A stretch of DNA of 64,000 nt from Aquarana catesbeiana (GCF_042186555.1 NC_133329.1:71220726-71284725), one strand, 5' to 3'; counted from the stretch's first letter, positions 34,952 to 46,386 are shown. A program made the numbers and translations. The notes: generated from the letters alone by a model not told the origin.

Positions 34952-34965
34952 AACAGTAGTCAATT

Positions 34966-35910
34966 GTTAGATCGACTTCTGTCAGGCAGGGATGGCCACA
35001 CATAGATTGAAATTCAGATAATTCAGTAGGCTCAGCAGCAGTGGCGGACAGTCCATTAGGGGCGTATGGGCACCGCTCCCCCTGGGGTAAGTTCGGGGCT
35101 CTGATGTCCGACCGTCTTCCCACAGGGGGGTGCCAGGGGATGCCACTGACTGACCGGGGGGGTGGTTGTTTGCTGCCTCCCCAAAAAAATAAAAAAAACA
35201 CCAGCCGCCATTGTTTAGCAGCATTTCAATCCATCTATGGATCTATGGACAGCTTAAATTCTCTTCTCAACAAGGCATTTCCATCCACAGAACTGCTACT
35301 AACTGGATTTTTCCTTTTGCACCAAGTAGCAAGTTAACGCAAGCAAATACTAGAGACTGTTGTGGGAGGAAATTGTAGATCAGTAGTTAGAAATATACCC
35401 AAACTAGCCCACCTGGCACCAATGATTACACCATGGTCAAAACCCATGAGGACTAATTTTTTCCCCCATGTTGGTGTTTGATGTAAAGATTACATGAAGC
35501 TCCCGACCATTGGGCTGGGGCCAATATTTAGCTAATATGATACCTGCATGAATATGTAGGTGTATAGATGTTCCTAATATACATTGCTTGCTGAGTGTAT
35601 CACCCAAGAGTATAACTGATATTGTGAAATGGACATTTTACTGGAAAAATCCCAATATTCTCATGAATTATTTTGAGTTTGTTGTTTTATCGCCACTGTG
35701 CATATAATCACAGCCATCAAATAACACCGGCAAATTTGACATTGGTGTAATACCACCAGTGAGGGGGGTAAACACCATGACTTACATAGCAGGCTAGGTA
35801 AGCTGTGTTATGTATCTTTGTGAATCAAGTCTGTTATAAGAAAAAAAAATCCAATAACAATATTATATAGTATCTAATGCTTACATTGATCATTTCTGAT
35901 TATTCTGCAG
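34966..35910. other. Intron preceding exon D
   Basis: A GC-rich patch (35040-35200) has a repeat-like character ('CAGTGGCGGACAGTCCATTA'). No termini or exon were established elsewhere. Confidence 0.4.
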
Positions 35911-36246
35911 AACTTCTCGGACGCCCAAATATTGATTCCCTAGAAACATCAATGCTCAATGGTGAATACAAAATAGAATGCAGAATCTCTGGATATTACC
36001 CAAAAGGATTGACAGTCACCTGGATGAAGAAGAGCAAGGAAAAATATGAATGTGTTACCAAAGATAATAAATACAACATCCCAGACATTGTACACGAGAG
36101 ACAGTCAGATAACACCTTCAGCTGTACAGCCAGCCTATCGTATGTTCCAAACAATGAGGGGTCAGAGTTCATATGTAGAGTGGAGCATCCCAGCCTGGAT
36201 CAGCCCATTGAGAAACATACAGGACCACTACAGCAACCTGATAAAA
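35911..36246 (+). CDS. Ig-superfamily gene, C1 domain exon D
   Basis: The exon is bounded by TATTCTGCAG and GTGAGT, phase 1 at both ends, and 112 codons long. It starts 'ELLGRPNIDSLETS'. 'YKIECRISGYYPKGLTVTWM' carries the B-strand cysteine and the tryptophan, and 'EFICRVEHPSLDQP' the F-strand cysteine. The E-strand cysteine recurs ('TFSCTASLSY'). 'CRVEHPSL' is close to the MHC class II type C1 motif, so annotation by best hit could easily mislabel this exon as MHC. The exon ends 'HTGPLQQPDK' and splices to a very short last exon. Confidence 0.9.
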
Positions 36247-36645
36247 GTGAGTAGATGCACAGCAAAAACAGGGAAGAGCATGACAAATAACCCGCATACA
36301 TCATACACTGATTGATTCATTTTTTCATGTTATAAAAAATAAACATAATTCATTGTACAGCTCATACTTACCTATCTGGAGAGATAAAGTTGATCTAATG
36401 TCTGGTTTGCACCTGAGTCACATCCCCTAGTTGCTGCTCACTATTAAAACATGAAAATGGAAGTGATAAAATATCTACAACCAGAATCGCTGTTTAAACT
36501 ACTTTTTTTGCCACCCCCCAGTTACAATCATGGCCGGGTCCTGTGTAAAGTATTAAATGGCTTTGAGGAAAAGAAAAAAATATGAATTTCATTCTTTTGT
36601 TTGTTTCAATGTATTTTTATTGAAAAAGTGCACAAAAGTCAATTC
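36247..36645. other. Intron D start
   Basis: No feature was identified before the Tc1 element. Confidence 0.4.
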
Positions 36646-36649
36646 CCCC

Positions 36650-37521
36650 CCTCTCATTTTTGTAAAATATTTTATTCTATCTTTTCATGTGACAACACAA
36701 AAGAAATTACACTTTGCTACAATGTAAAGTAGTGAGTGTACAGCTTGGATAACAGTGTACATTTGCTGTCCCCTCAAAATAACTCAACACACAGCCATTA
36801 ATGTCTAAACCACTGGCAACAAAAGTGAGTACACCCCTAAGTGAAAATGTCCAAATTGGGCCCAATTAGCCACTTTCCCTTCCCGGTGTCATGTGACTCA
36901 TTAGTGTTACAAGGTTTCAGGTGTGAATAGGGAGCAGGTGTGTAAAATTTGGTGTTATCGCTCTCACTCTCTCATACTGGTCACTGGAAGTTCAACATGG
37001 CACCTCATGACAAAGAACTCTCTGAGGATCTGAATAAAAGAATTGTTGTTCTACATAAAGATGGCCTAGGCTATAAGAAGATTGCGAAGACCCTCAAACT
37101 GAGCTGCAGCACAGTGGCCAAGACCATACAGCGGTTTAACAGGACAGGTTCCACTCAGAACAGGCCTCACCATGGTCGACCAAAGAAGTTGAGTGAACGT
37201 GCTCAGCGTCATATCCAGAGGTTGTCTTTGGGAAATAGATATATGAGTGCTGCCAGCTGGCCACACAAAATATTGACACTTTGGGCCCAATTTGGACATT
37301 TTCACTTAGGGGTGTACTCACTTTTGTTGCCAGCAGTTTAGACATTAATGGCTGTGTGTTGAGTTACTTTGAGGGGACAGCAAATTTACACTGTTATACA
37401 AGCTGTACACTCACTACTACATTGTAGCAAAGTGTCATTTCTTCAGTGTTGTCACATGAAAAGATATAATTAAATATATACAAAAATGTCAGGGGTGTAC
37501 TCACTTTTGTGATATACTGTA
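36650..37521 (+). mobile_element. Tc1-like transposon, internally deleted
   Basis: The right end is complete, ending 'GTGATATACTG' next to TA. The left end is truncated near 36650. Subterminal repeats 'CAACAAAAGTGAGTACACCC' (36820) and 'GGGTGTACTCACTTTTGTTG' (37310) are inverted copies. The transposase is joined from its paired domain straight to the downstream inverted repeat, so the DDE domain is lost. Confidence 0.85.
36997..37257 (+). pseudogene. Tc1-like transposase N-terminal DNA-binding domain
   Basis: 'MAPHDKELSEDLNKRIVVLH', 'YKKIAKTLKLSCSTVAKTIQ' and 'RPHHGRPKKLSERAQRHIQR' show the two helix-turn-helix units and the GRPRK-like hook of the paired domain. The frame runs out at the deletion after about 87 codons ('RYMSAAS'). 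It has no catalytic residues. Confidence 0.85.
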
Positions 37522-37589
37522 TCCTTGTGCACAGTAATTGGTGCTTCTCATGATGATCTTTAGGCACATTCACTACGCATCCCCTCCAC

Positions 37590-39976
37590 TGACAGCCATA
37601 CTGCGCACACCCTACCTCCAACTGACAGCCATACTGCGCACACCCTACTTCCAACTGACAGCCATACTGCGCACACCCTACATCCAACTGACAGCTATAC
37701 TGTGCACACCCTACCTCTAACTGACAGCCATACTGCGCACACCCTAACTCCAACTGACAGCCATAATGCGCACACCCTACCTCCAACTGACAGCCATACT
37801 GAGAACACCCTACATCCAACTGACAGCCATACTGCGCACACCCTACCTCTAACTGACAGCCATACTGCGCACACTCTACCTCCAACTGACAGCCATACTG
37901 CGCACACCCTACCTCCAACTGACAGCCATACTGCGCACACCCTACCTCCAACTGACAGCCATAATGCGCACACCCTAACTCCAACTGACAGCCATATTGC
38001 GCACACCCTACCTCCAACTGACAGCCATACTGCGCACACCCTACCTCTAACTGACAGCCATACTGCGCACACCCTACCTCCAACTGACAGCTATACTGTG
38101 CACACCCTACCTCTAACTGACAGCCATACTGCGCACACCCTAACTCCAACTGACAGCCATAATGCGCACACCCTACCTCCAACTGACAGCCATACTGAGA
38201 ACACCCTACATCCAACTGACAGCCATACTGCGCACACCCTACCTCTAACTGACAGCCATACTGCGCACACTCTACCTCCAACTGACAGCCATACTGCGCA
38301 CACCCTACCTCCAACTGACAGCCATACTGCGCACACCCTACCTCCAACTGACAGCCATAATGCGCACACCCTAACTCCAACTGACAGCCATATTGCGCAC
38401 ACCCTACCTCCAACTGACAGCCATACTGCGCACACCCTACCTCTAACTGACAGCCATACTGCGCACACCCTACCTCCAACTGACAGCCATACTGCACACA
38501 CCCTACCTCCAACTGACAGCCATACTGAACACACCCTACCTCCAACAGCTATACTGCACACACCCTACCTCCAACTGACAGCCATACTGCGCACACCCTA
38601 CATCCAACTGACAGCCATACTGCGCACACCCTACCTCCAACTGACAGCCATACTGCGCGCACACTACCTCCAACTGACAGCCATTTTGCGCACACCCTAC
38701 ATCCAACTGACAGCCATACTGCGCACACCCTACCTCTAACTGACAGCCATACTGCGCACACCCTACCTCCAACTGACAGCCATACTGCGCACACCCTACA
38801 TCCAACTGACAGCCATACTGCGCACACCCTACATCCAACTGACAGCCATACTGCGCACACCCTACCTCCAACTGACAGCCATACTGCGCGCACACTACCT
38901 CCAACTGACAGCCATTTTGCGCACACCCTACATCCAACTGACAGCCATACTGCGCACACCCTACCTCCAACTGACAGCCATACTGCGCACACTCTACCTC
39001 CAACTGACAGCCATACTGCGCACACTCTACCTCCAACTGACAGCCATACTGCGCACACCCTACCTCCAACTGACAGCCATAATACGCACACCCTACATCC
39101 AACTGACAGCCATACTGCGCACACCCTAACTCCAACTGACAGCCATACTGCGCACACCCTAACTCCAACTGACAGCCATACTGCGCACACCCTACCTCTA
39201 ACTGACAGCCATACTGCGCACACCCTACCTCCAACTGACAGCTATACTGCGCACACCCTACCTCCAACTGACAGCTATACTGCACACACCCTACCTCCAA
39301 CTGACAGCTATACTGCACACACCCTACCTCCAACTGACAGCCATACTGCGCACACCCTACATCCAACTGACAGCCATACTGCGCACACCCTACCTCCAAC
39401 TGACAGCCATACTGCGCGCACACTACCTCCAACTGACAGCCATTTTGCGCACACCCTACATCCAACTGACAGCCATACTGCGTACACCCTACCTCTAACT
39501 GACAGCCATACTGCGCACACCCTACCTCCAACTGACAGCCATACTGCGCACACCATTCCTCCAACTGACAGCCATACTGCGCACACCCTACCTCCAACTG
39601 ACAGCCATACTGCGCACACCCTACCTCCAACTGACAGCCATACTGCGCACACCCTACCTCCAACTGACAGCCATACTGCGCACACCCTACCTCCAACTGA
39701 CAGCCATACTGCGCACACCCTACCTCTAACTGACAGCCATACTGCGCACACCCTACCTCCAACTGACAGCCATACTGCGCACACCCTACCTCCAACTGAC
39801 AGCCATACTGCGCACACCCTACCTCCAACTGACAGCCATACTGCGCACACCATTCCTCCAACTGACAGCCATACTGCGCACACCCTACCTCCAACTGACA
39901 GCCATACTGCGCACACCCTACCTCCAACTGACAGCCATACTGCGCACACCCTACCTCCAACTGACAGCCATACTGC
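37590..39976. repeat. 33-bp minisatellite, about 72 copies
   Basis: The unit reads GCCATACTGCGCACACCCTA plus CCTCCAACTGACA. Because 33 is divisible by three and few stops arise, several frames stay open for hundreds of codons on both strands (for example an 11-residue 'QYGCQLEVGCA' repeat on the minus strand). These are by-products, not genes. A higher-order unit of 12 repeats (396 bp) is duplicated at about 37692-38087 and 38088-38483. Variants with CATTTTGCGC recur 231 and 528 bp apart in the second half. It lies in the last intron of the Ig gene. Confidence 0.95.
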
Positions 39977-40129
39977 ACTCTTCCTCAGACTAACAGCTAC
40001 ACTAAACAATAAAAGGAGGGAGACACAAATTAACTGTATTGGTCACACAAGAAAACATATTGTATTTATAAGAAGGAGGACAGAGCAAATCTGTGGATTA
40101 GGAAGTAGAAAAAGTACAGTGTAATTTAA

Positions 40130-40309
40130 GTCCCATACACACTATTAGATTTTATGCAGATTTTTGTCTTCAGATTTACCAAAAACATATAATATGAGGT
40201 CAAACCTTAAGAGTTTCAATTTGTATGCAATCAGGCAGCCCTTGCAATACGTGGTTTTGTAAATCTGAAGACAAAAATCTGCAGAAAATCTAATAGTGTG
40301 TATGGGGTC
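40130..40309. mobile_element. Short MITE with ~45-bp inverted ends
   Basis: The left end GTCCCATACACACTATTAGA and the right end inverted GACCCCATACACACTATTAG match, and pairing continues through 'TTTTTGTCTTCAGATTTAC'. The flanks are TAA on the left and TTA on the right. It lies just upstream of the final exon. Confidence 0.75.
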
Positions 40310-40397
40310 TTACATTCATCTCTACAATGACATCTTGTGGCATTATGCAGGTTGTTTAGCATTTAGTTTCCTCATTTTTGTGTTTCTTCCTTCACAG

Positions 40398-40435
40398 ATC
40401 TTCAAGAGAGGAAAACTGGAAGATACCGCTACTGA
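40398..40435 (+). CDS. Ig-superfamily gene, terminal exon E
   Basis: The acceptor TTCCTTCACAG is followed, in the phase left by exon D, by 'NLQERKTGRYRY' and TGA. The predicted C-terminus is short and basic with no membrane segment. The encoded form would therefore be secreted unless an alternative exon supplies an anchor. The exon is too small for standard ORF finding. I chose it because the acceptor is good, the phase fits and a stop follows quickly; another terminal exon is possible. Confidence 0.6.
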
Positions 40436-40700
40436 AACTGACTGAGGGGAACAATATTATGTTTTCTACCAGTTCTTTGCAGAGCAAATAGAAGCTATGA
40501 GGTGATAACCCAACACTACTAGTATCTAGATATGAAGTATGGATTTATCAAGCTGTCTGCATCCCACCAAATCTGACCATCTGTGAGGACACCGAGAATG
40601 ATCTCAATTTCCCTGGACCTGCATTGTGACACCTGACATGTTTAGTTACAAAGTTACTATTTTAGCAGTATTAAAGATTGATTAATCTTCAGGAAGTAAT
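40436..40700 (+). terminator. Putative 3' UTR and polyadenylation signal
   Basis: The variant signal ATTAAA at 40670-40675 lies 235 bp after the stop. No closer AATAAA is seen. This is a candidate only. Confidence 0.4.
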
Positions 40701-41293
40701 TGTAAACGCTCCCCTCCTCAAACAGCCCAATGTGACATAAGAGCTTTGTTTAGCAGTTCCCAATGTTCCAAATATCATAAATGTCAAATTAGATACATTT
40801 TACTGGAGTCCTATAATGGTCACATGGCCATAAATCCTCCTTGGGATCTAAAGCTTTGTGGCAGGGGGTGTGAAACTTGTGAAATCACTTGTTACATCAC
40901 TGCTGGGAGGGAAGAGGGGAGGAGCTATATGGAAATGTTTAATAGACAGTTCCAGCGCATGCGCACTGAAGGAACCTTCCCACCGCTTTGGCATACAGAA
41001 TGAAGGGGCTTCCAGCAATGCTTGGGGGGTCAGCTGTTTGAATAGAGGCTCAGTTAGTGTTGTCGGTCCAGGGTAGAAAGACAAGTAGTTACGGAAGCAC
41101 CAGGAAAAAAAATTATGCTAACTTAATAAAAAAAAAGCATATTATGAGTAGCCATATTTTATGAGAACCTTGCAAAATACATTGCCTGGAGAGACATTTT
41201 AAAAGATGTCCATGTATTACCATTCAATAATCTGCAGGTTTGCAGGCACACAAACTGCTAATACAAACTTCAGCCCCCAAGGAATGCAGAAGT
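40701..41293. other. Non-coding sequence downstream of the Ig gene
   Basis: A GC-richer patch lies at 40860-41070, with no exon or element termini identified. Confidence 0.4.
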
Positions 41294-41880
41294 AATTGGT
41301 GAATCTCATAATGATCTTTATACACATACACTACACTTCACCTAGACCAGTGATGGCGAACCTTGGCACCCCAGATGTTTTGGAACTACATTTCCCATGA
41401 TGCTCATGCACTCTGCAGTGTAAATGAGCATCATGGGAAATGTATTTCCAAAACCTCTGGGGTGCCAAGGTTCACCATCACTGCCCTAGACTGACAGCCA
41501 ACCATCCTGCACCTCCCCAGACTGACAAACACATTGCACCCCATAGACTGACATCCACGTTGCATACCCCTTCCCCTGGATTGACAGGCACACTGCACAC
41601 ACCCTCAGACTGACAACTACACTGCACACCCACCCCACCTTCCCTGTGGACTGACCCACACAGCACACCCCCCTGGACTGACAACCATACTGCACCACTC
41701 AACTCTCCCCCATGCCAGACTGACTGCCACACTACAACCCCCCAGAATGACAGCCCCCAGACTGAGACAGCCACACTGCACCCCCCCCCCAGAGACTGAC
41801 AGCCACACTGCACACATCCCCCCCCCCCAGATTGGCAAACTACACACATCCACACAAACTGACAGCCACACTGACATGTA
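41294..41880. repeat. Degenerate paralogue of the minisatellite and its left flank
   Basis: 41294-41340 ('AGTAATTGGTGAATCTCATA') matches the left flank of the array at 37530-37590 ('AGTAATTGGTGCTTCTCATG'). It is followed, after a MITE, by diverged units of the form 'GACTGACAGCCACACTGCAC' to about 41880. The locus is therefore an older, non-homogenised copy of the 33-bp array. Confidence 0.75.
41348..41483. mobile_element. hAT-type MITE, 136 bp
   Basis: Inverted ends CAGTGATGGCGAACCTTGGC and, inverted from the right, CAGTGATGGTGAACCTTGGC extend over most of the element. An 8-bp flanking duplication (ACCTAGAC/CCCTAGAC) matches at 7 of 8 bases, as expected for hAT. It inserted into the degenerate minisatellite paralogue. 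Confidence 0.8.
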
Positions 41881-41992
41881 TTATACACACAGCACACAAA
41901 CCTATTTAACCATTTCATGTTTTCAGTTTTGCATGTTTTATATTTGTTTTTAAGCATATTTATACCATCTTTGTGGCACAAGTAAACATTAA

Positions 41993-42370
41993 CCACTTGC
42001 CTACTGGGCACTTTCACCCCCTTCCTGCCCAGGCCAATTTTCCGCTTTTAGTGCTGTTGCACTTTGAATGACAATTGCTCGGTCATGTAACACTGTACCC
42101 AAACTAAATTTTTATCTATTTTTTTTTTTACAAATAGAGCTTTCTTTTGGTGGTATTTAATCACCACTGGGTGTTTCATTTTTTGCTAAACAAATGAAAA
42201 AAAGACCAAAAAATTTTGAAAATAAAAAAGTTTAATTTCTGTTATAAAATATTGTAAATAAGTAATTTTTCGCATTCACTGATGAGGCTGCACTAATGAG
42301 CACTGATGAGGCGGCACTGATGGGCACTAATAGGCAGGACCGATAGGCGGCATGTGTAAGATATTAATAA
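41993..42370 (+). mobile_element. piggyBac-type element end fragment
   Basis: TTAA at 41989-41992 is followed by CCACTTGCCTACTGGGC. The text through 'CAAATAGAGCTTTCTTTTGG' parallels the left end of the 9004 relic. The right end is missing; the sequence passes into a GATGAGGC-type short tandem and then unrelated DNA. Confidence 0.7.
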
Positions 42371-42529
42371 ATATAAAACCAAGCGCTGAAATGGACACAC
42401 CGTGATATATACAAATGATGTTAAAATAGATTCATGAAAATACTCATGAAAATATATGGCAATTTGATTGAGCAATAGAATTAAGCTGCTATCAATTAAC
42501 TGGTGATCAGAATCCCATATGGTGTACAA

Positions 42530-42725
42530 ATATATATAATATTGATGCGCTCTAATTGACTGTTCAATCAATGTGTATCTGAAAGGAACTGTGCACAAAG
42601 CAAATGTGATAAAAATGGGAGTACAGTATTTGTACTCCCATTTTTATCACATTTGCTTTTTGCACAGTTCCTTTCAGATACACATTGATTGAACAGTCAA
42701 TTAGAGCGCATCAATATTATATATA
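42530..42725. repeat. Near-perfect palindrome with ~95-bp arms
   Basis: Arms at about 42530-42624 and 42630-42725 are inverted copies with a single mismatch seen (GCACAAAGC against GCAAAAAGC) and a 5-base loop (GTATT). The innermost pairing is GGGAGTACA with TGTACTCCC. It is non-coding. Confidence 0.9.
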
Positions 42726-42740
42726 TATGTGTAGGATATT

Positions 42741-43195
42741 GCCATGGGAGTAAAAGAAACTCTTGTGTGCCCAACAAACTCCTGCTAAGGCCACTCTCAT
42801 ACCCCCTTGGAACTCTGAGGCCCCCTTTACCAAACCCCACCACTCTGCGAGCCCCTTTCATTTTTCAAAACTTTTCAAAAACTCTACCCCCACCACCGCT
42901 ACAACACGCCCACCCACCTATCTACCTATTTCTGCTCTAACCATTCTGCCATCCCCACCAACCCTGGGCCCCCTCCCTACAACTCTAGTGCCCCCCATTC
43001 TCATTACTTGACCTGGCTCTCTCCACCCTTGCAGGCGGAGAGGAAGTAATGTAAAATCTTTGCAATGACTATGAGGAGAGAACCAACTATACACTTTTAT
43101 TAAGTAGAGTGGGGATGAGTTTGAACCTCTGTGTGGTTTTTATAACTGTCCGTGTTCTTCCTGTCCTAGCTACTCTTCTCTTAATTTTTGAATAA
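42741..43195. other. Pyrimidine-rich non-coding stretch
   Basis: C/T-rich sequence at 42770-43010 gives open frames of low complexity. No supported feature. Confidence 0.4.
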
Positions 43196-43640
43196 AAGTG
43201 TAGGTGGAAATCTCCTTAATAGAGTCTCAGACAGCAATATAATCCTTCCAAGTTCTCACCCCCTCAACCCTATCCAAAAAGTCCTCCCATGCTCATCTCC
43301 AGGACTTCTCCAGAGCCTCTCCCATCCTCTGGATCTCACTACACCAATCTGTCCGGTTATCTCCTACTCTGTCCACTTTTAGGCGATCCTTAAAAACCTC
43401 ATCTCTTCAGTGAGGCCCGTCCTGGCTTCAGCTAACAACCGAATCTTCTACTTCCCTCACAGTTACTATCTTTTGTTTCACCAGCCCCTCCCTATTAGAT
43501 TGTAAGCTCTTAGGAGCAGGGCCCCCCTAACCCTCTTGTATTGAATTGTATTGTTGCTGTATTGTCTCACTTTATATTGTAAAGGGTGCGCAAACTGTTG
43601 ACGCTATATAAATCCTGTATAATAATAATAATAATAAAAA
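43196..43640 (+). repeat. Retroposon-type repeat ending in (TAA)n
   Basis: The 3' portion 'TAGATTGTAAGCTCTTAGGA', 'GACGCTATATAAATCCTGTA' and '(TAA)n' is the tail of a dispersed amphibian retroposon; the body is a decayed frame. It shares the 'GATTGTAAGCTC..CGCTATATAA' tail logic with the SINE at 57 kb, in plus orientation. The class (LINE tail or SINE) is unresolved. Confidence 0.55.
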
Positions 43641-44640
43641 ACAGAACTATTTGGCAGTAGTTGGGTTTTATCATACAGTATGTGGAAAGTTATAGATATG
43701 AAGTAACTGCCCCTTTGAGTCACAGCCCTGTAACCAGCTGAAGTCAGTTCTTCTCCAGTCTATATATCCATTATCCATAAATACTGTAGTCACTATTTTG
43801 TGTTATGTTTTTTGTTTTGTTTTTCTATGATGTTAATCATATCTGCTTGTTGAAATATTTGGTTTTCTTCAGAAATGTTGTGCATTTTCATTATTACATA
43901 CAATAAAAGTTTTCATTAACCTTTTAATGCTTTGTCCTTGTACATTGTGAAGTCTCTCTTGGTCTCTGGACATGCCCCCTTCCACCTCCAAAGCCTCACT
44001 GTTGGGCCAATTCTATGATGGGCTCCTGACCCAATCAGTCCAGGAGGTAACTGTATATCAAAGGGTATCCCAGAAGCCAGATGGAGAAAAGACCCAAGTG
44101 TGCAGGTACCTGAAATTACATGCTGGCATCGCTAGATTAGGTGGGTATAACACACTTCAAGTTTACTTTAAAGGGCATCTCTATCAGAAAAAAATGTCCA
44201 GCCCTTGGATGTGATGGTTGCATTAGACTTTTTATTTTTTTCCCCTTTATTTGCACTTGGTGATCTTGCCAATAACACATATAGCACTACCCCCGCAGGA
44301 GCCGCTGGTTGAATTGGGTCCTCTGTTCTTACCTTATTCTCTACAAAGACCTCTGTATCTCAGACACTTTGGGTATACCCCTCAATAAGCTCAAATTATC
44401 AACTTTAGATAAGTGCCTCAGGGTCACCCTGAAATAAGACACGAGACCTTGAAGTATGATAACAAGTTATATTAAGAATATGGGTAGTCAAAAATAACAG
44501 GAAATCACAATGCAGTACACCTTTTGGCATTTACAGTTTCAAATATCAATCAATGCAGTAGGACTGCCTCCTTAGATTTTGATAAGGCTGCAAAAACTGT
44601 AGCTTTCCCCACTGGAAATGAACAACATACGGCGAATTTG
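43641..44640. other. Non-coding sequence
   Basis: No supportable gene. The 80-residue frame at 43972-44214 has no recognisable motif and no splice context. Confidence 0.4.
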
Positions 44641-44659
44641 GTATTAATAGAATAATGAC

Positions 44660-45120
44660 TAATGACTAAATCAATTGCCGCTACTGTGCCCATCAACTGC
44701 CGCTATTGTGCCCACCAATTGCTGCCAGTGTGCCCATCAATTGCCACTACTGTGCCCATCAAATGCTGCCACTGAGCATCCCCCACCTGCCCGTCACTTA
44801 CCTGTCTCGGTGGGGCAGGGGTCACGGCCATGTCCTCCATGCTCCTCGATGTCTTCAACCGTCCTCTGCTATGATTGGACGCCTGATAGGTGGCGTCCAA
44901 TCACAGCACCTGTCGTTTCACCCAATCAGGTGACAGGTAACGGGGGGTTCAGTGTTAGGAAAAGGATTCATTCGCTTTCCTAACACAACGCTGAGTGAAC
45001 AGTGAGCGCCCAGCATGGCGCAATGCATTAATCTATCTATGGTGAGAGATAGGTGATTGGAGAGAGGGGGCGGCGCCCGTGCACCCTTTATGGAGGCACC
45101 GCCGCTGGTGAGGAGGCTAG
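44660..45120. repeat. Short tandem repeat plus GC-rich repeat body
   Basis: At 44670-44775 a roughly 24-27-bp unit containing 'TGTGCCCATCAA' and 'TGCCGCTA' recurs four or five times. A GC-rich segment with short hairpins follows (for example 'TTAGGAAAAGGATTC..TTTCCTAACA' near 44955). It is probably the interior of a non-autonomous DNA element; the ends were not found. Confidence 0.5.
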
Positions 45121-46233
45121 GGCCTAGCTATAATGCAATGATGGTAAAATAACTATAAACACTTGACTAAACAGAGTAACAGGCACTCTTTGGCCAGCCA
45201 TGTTGGAGCTCTTGAAGAAGTTTAAGCAATAAAGAGAATGCTTTCTGCAATAAAGAAACTGTTGTAGAACACTGCTTTCCTATGAGTACAGAGTGGAAAA
45301 GTGCCTAGCAAGGGGTTAATTATCAGGAGTATAACATAAGATGTATCTCAGATGTTCAGGGTTTAAATTCTGAGCAGCGGGACTGTTGCAGAACATACAG
45401 GGATAGTTGGTGCCTTTAGGAGGGATAGTGCGGGTTGTTTTTTAATAGATTTCACTACAGAGTCAGTCAGTGTGACTCAAAACATTAATATTCCACTCAC
45501 CAACAGCACAGTATTTGTAGAAGCAGGTCCCCTTCAGTGATGAATGGGGGCCCCCTTTAAGAAGAAACGATTCCATGTGTATTTCTGCAGTATTCAGACA
45601 GCAGTACCTCTGCGATTCAGCAACAGCCTTTATATAGATTTAGCAGCGTCACAACAGAAATCAGCAGATCTGGGTCTCAGGTGGCTCCAGTAAAAGGCCT
45701 AAGGATGATCCCCCATTCCCGCACACAGTGAGATTGACACAGACTTGTCTTGGCAGATGGCAGCAGCTTTACCAGTTTTCCGGAACTGACAGACACTGTC
45801 CCTATTTTAAGGCAAAGTCTTCCCCTGTATCTTTCTCCTTGTCTCTCACAGACGGAGCCTATTCTTCCTCACACACCAGTCTCTTTCCCAGACTCCTTTC
45901 TGGCTTCCTGGGTTCTCTAATTTATATAACTCCTCCCCAGAATGCTGGTATTTGAAGTCTTTTTGTGCCTGTTTAACCATGGAGTTCTTTCTGGCTGGGA
46001 CCACAACTCCCAAAATGCAATGCTCTTTACTTTATGATGAATCCAAGTTCACAAAGCTCCATCTTGTGGCAATAAAGATTAAATATGATAATACATTAGT
46101 AAACCTGCACATTTCAGTTACAATGAGCCTTGTTACATACTCCCCCCACTAAATCTCTTTGGTCCCCAAAGTGCTATAATTTGCTCTTAAACCAACAGAG
46201 TTTGAAAAGCTCAATATAAATGCAAGTAAAAGT
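45121..46233. other. Non-coding sequence
   Basis: No exon or repeat termini could be supported. Confidence 0.4.
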
Positions 46234-46241
46234 GTCTATAG

Positions 46242-46386
46242 CAGGGATATGCAATTAGCAGACCTCCAGTTGTTGCAGAACTACAAGTTCCATGAGGCAT
46301 AGCAAGATTCTGACAGCCACAAGCATGACACCCAGAGGCAGAGGCATGATGTAGTTTTGCAACAGCTGGAGGTCTGCTTATCCCTG
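46242..46386. mobile_element. hAT-type MITE, 145 bp, with exact 8-bp duplication
   Basis: GTCTATAG flanks it exactly at 46234-46241 and 46387-46394. The ends CAGGGATATGCAATTAGCAG and (inverted) CAGGGATAAGCAGACC are inverted repeats, continuing with 'ACCTCCAG'. It is non-coding. Confidence 0.85.

Noticed and set aside
37590..39976. Possible CRISPR array
   Set aside because: There are no unique spacers between repeats, units abut directly, and the context is vertebrate intron.
37394..40009. Cys-rich repeat 'proteins' of 383, 345, 480 and 233 residues in overlapping frames on both strands
   Set aside because: They are generated by a 33-bp tandem repeat that stays open in most frames. No start context, domain or splice structure supports translation.
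43972..44214. 80-residue plus-strand frame
   Set aside because: No domain, splice signals or conservation evidence; left as non-coding.
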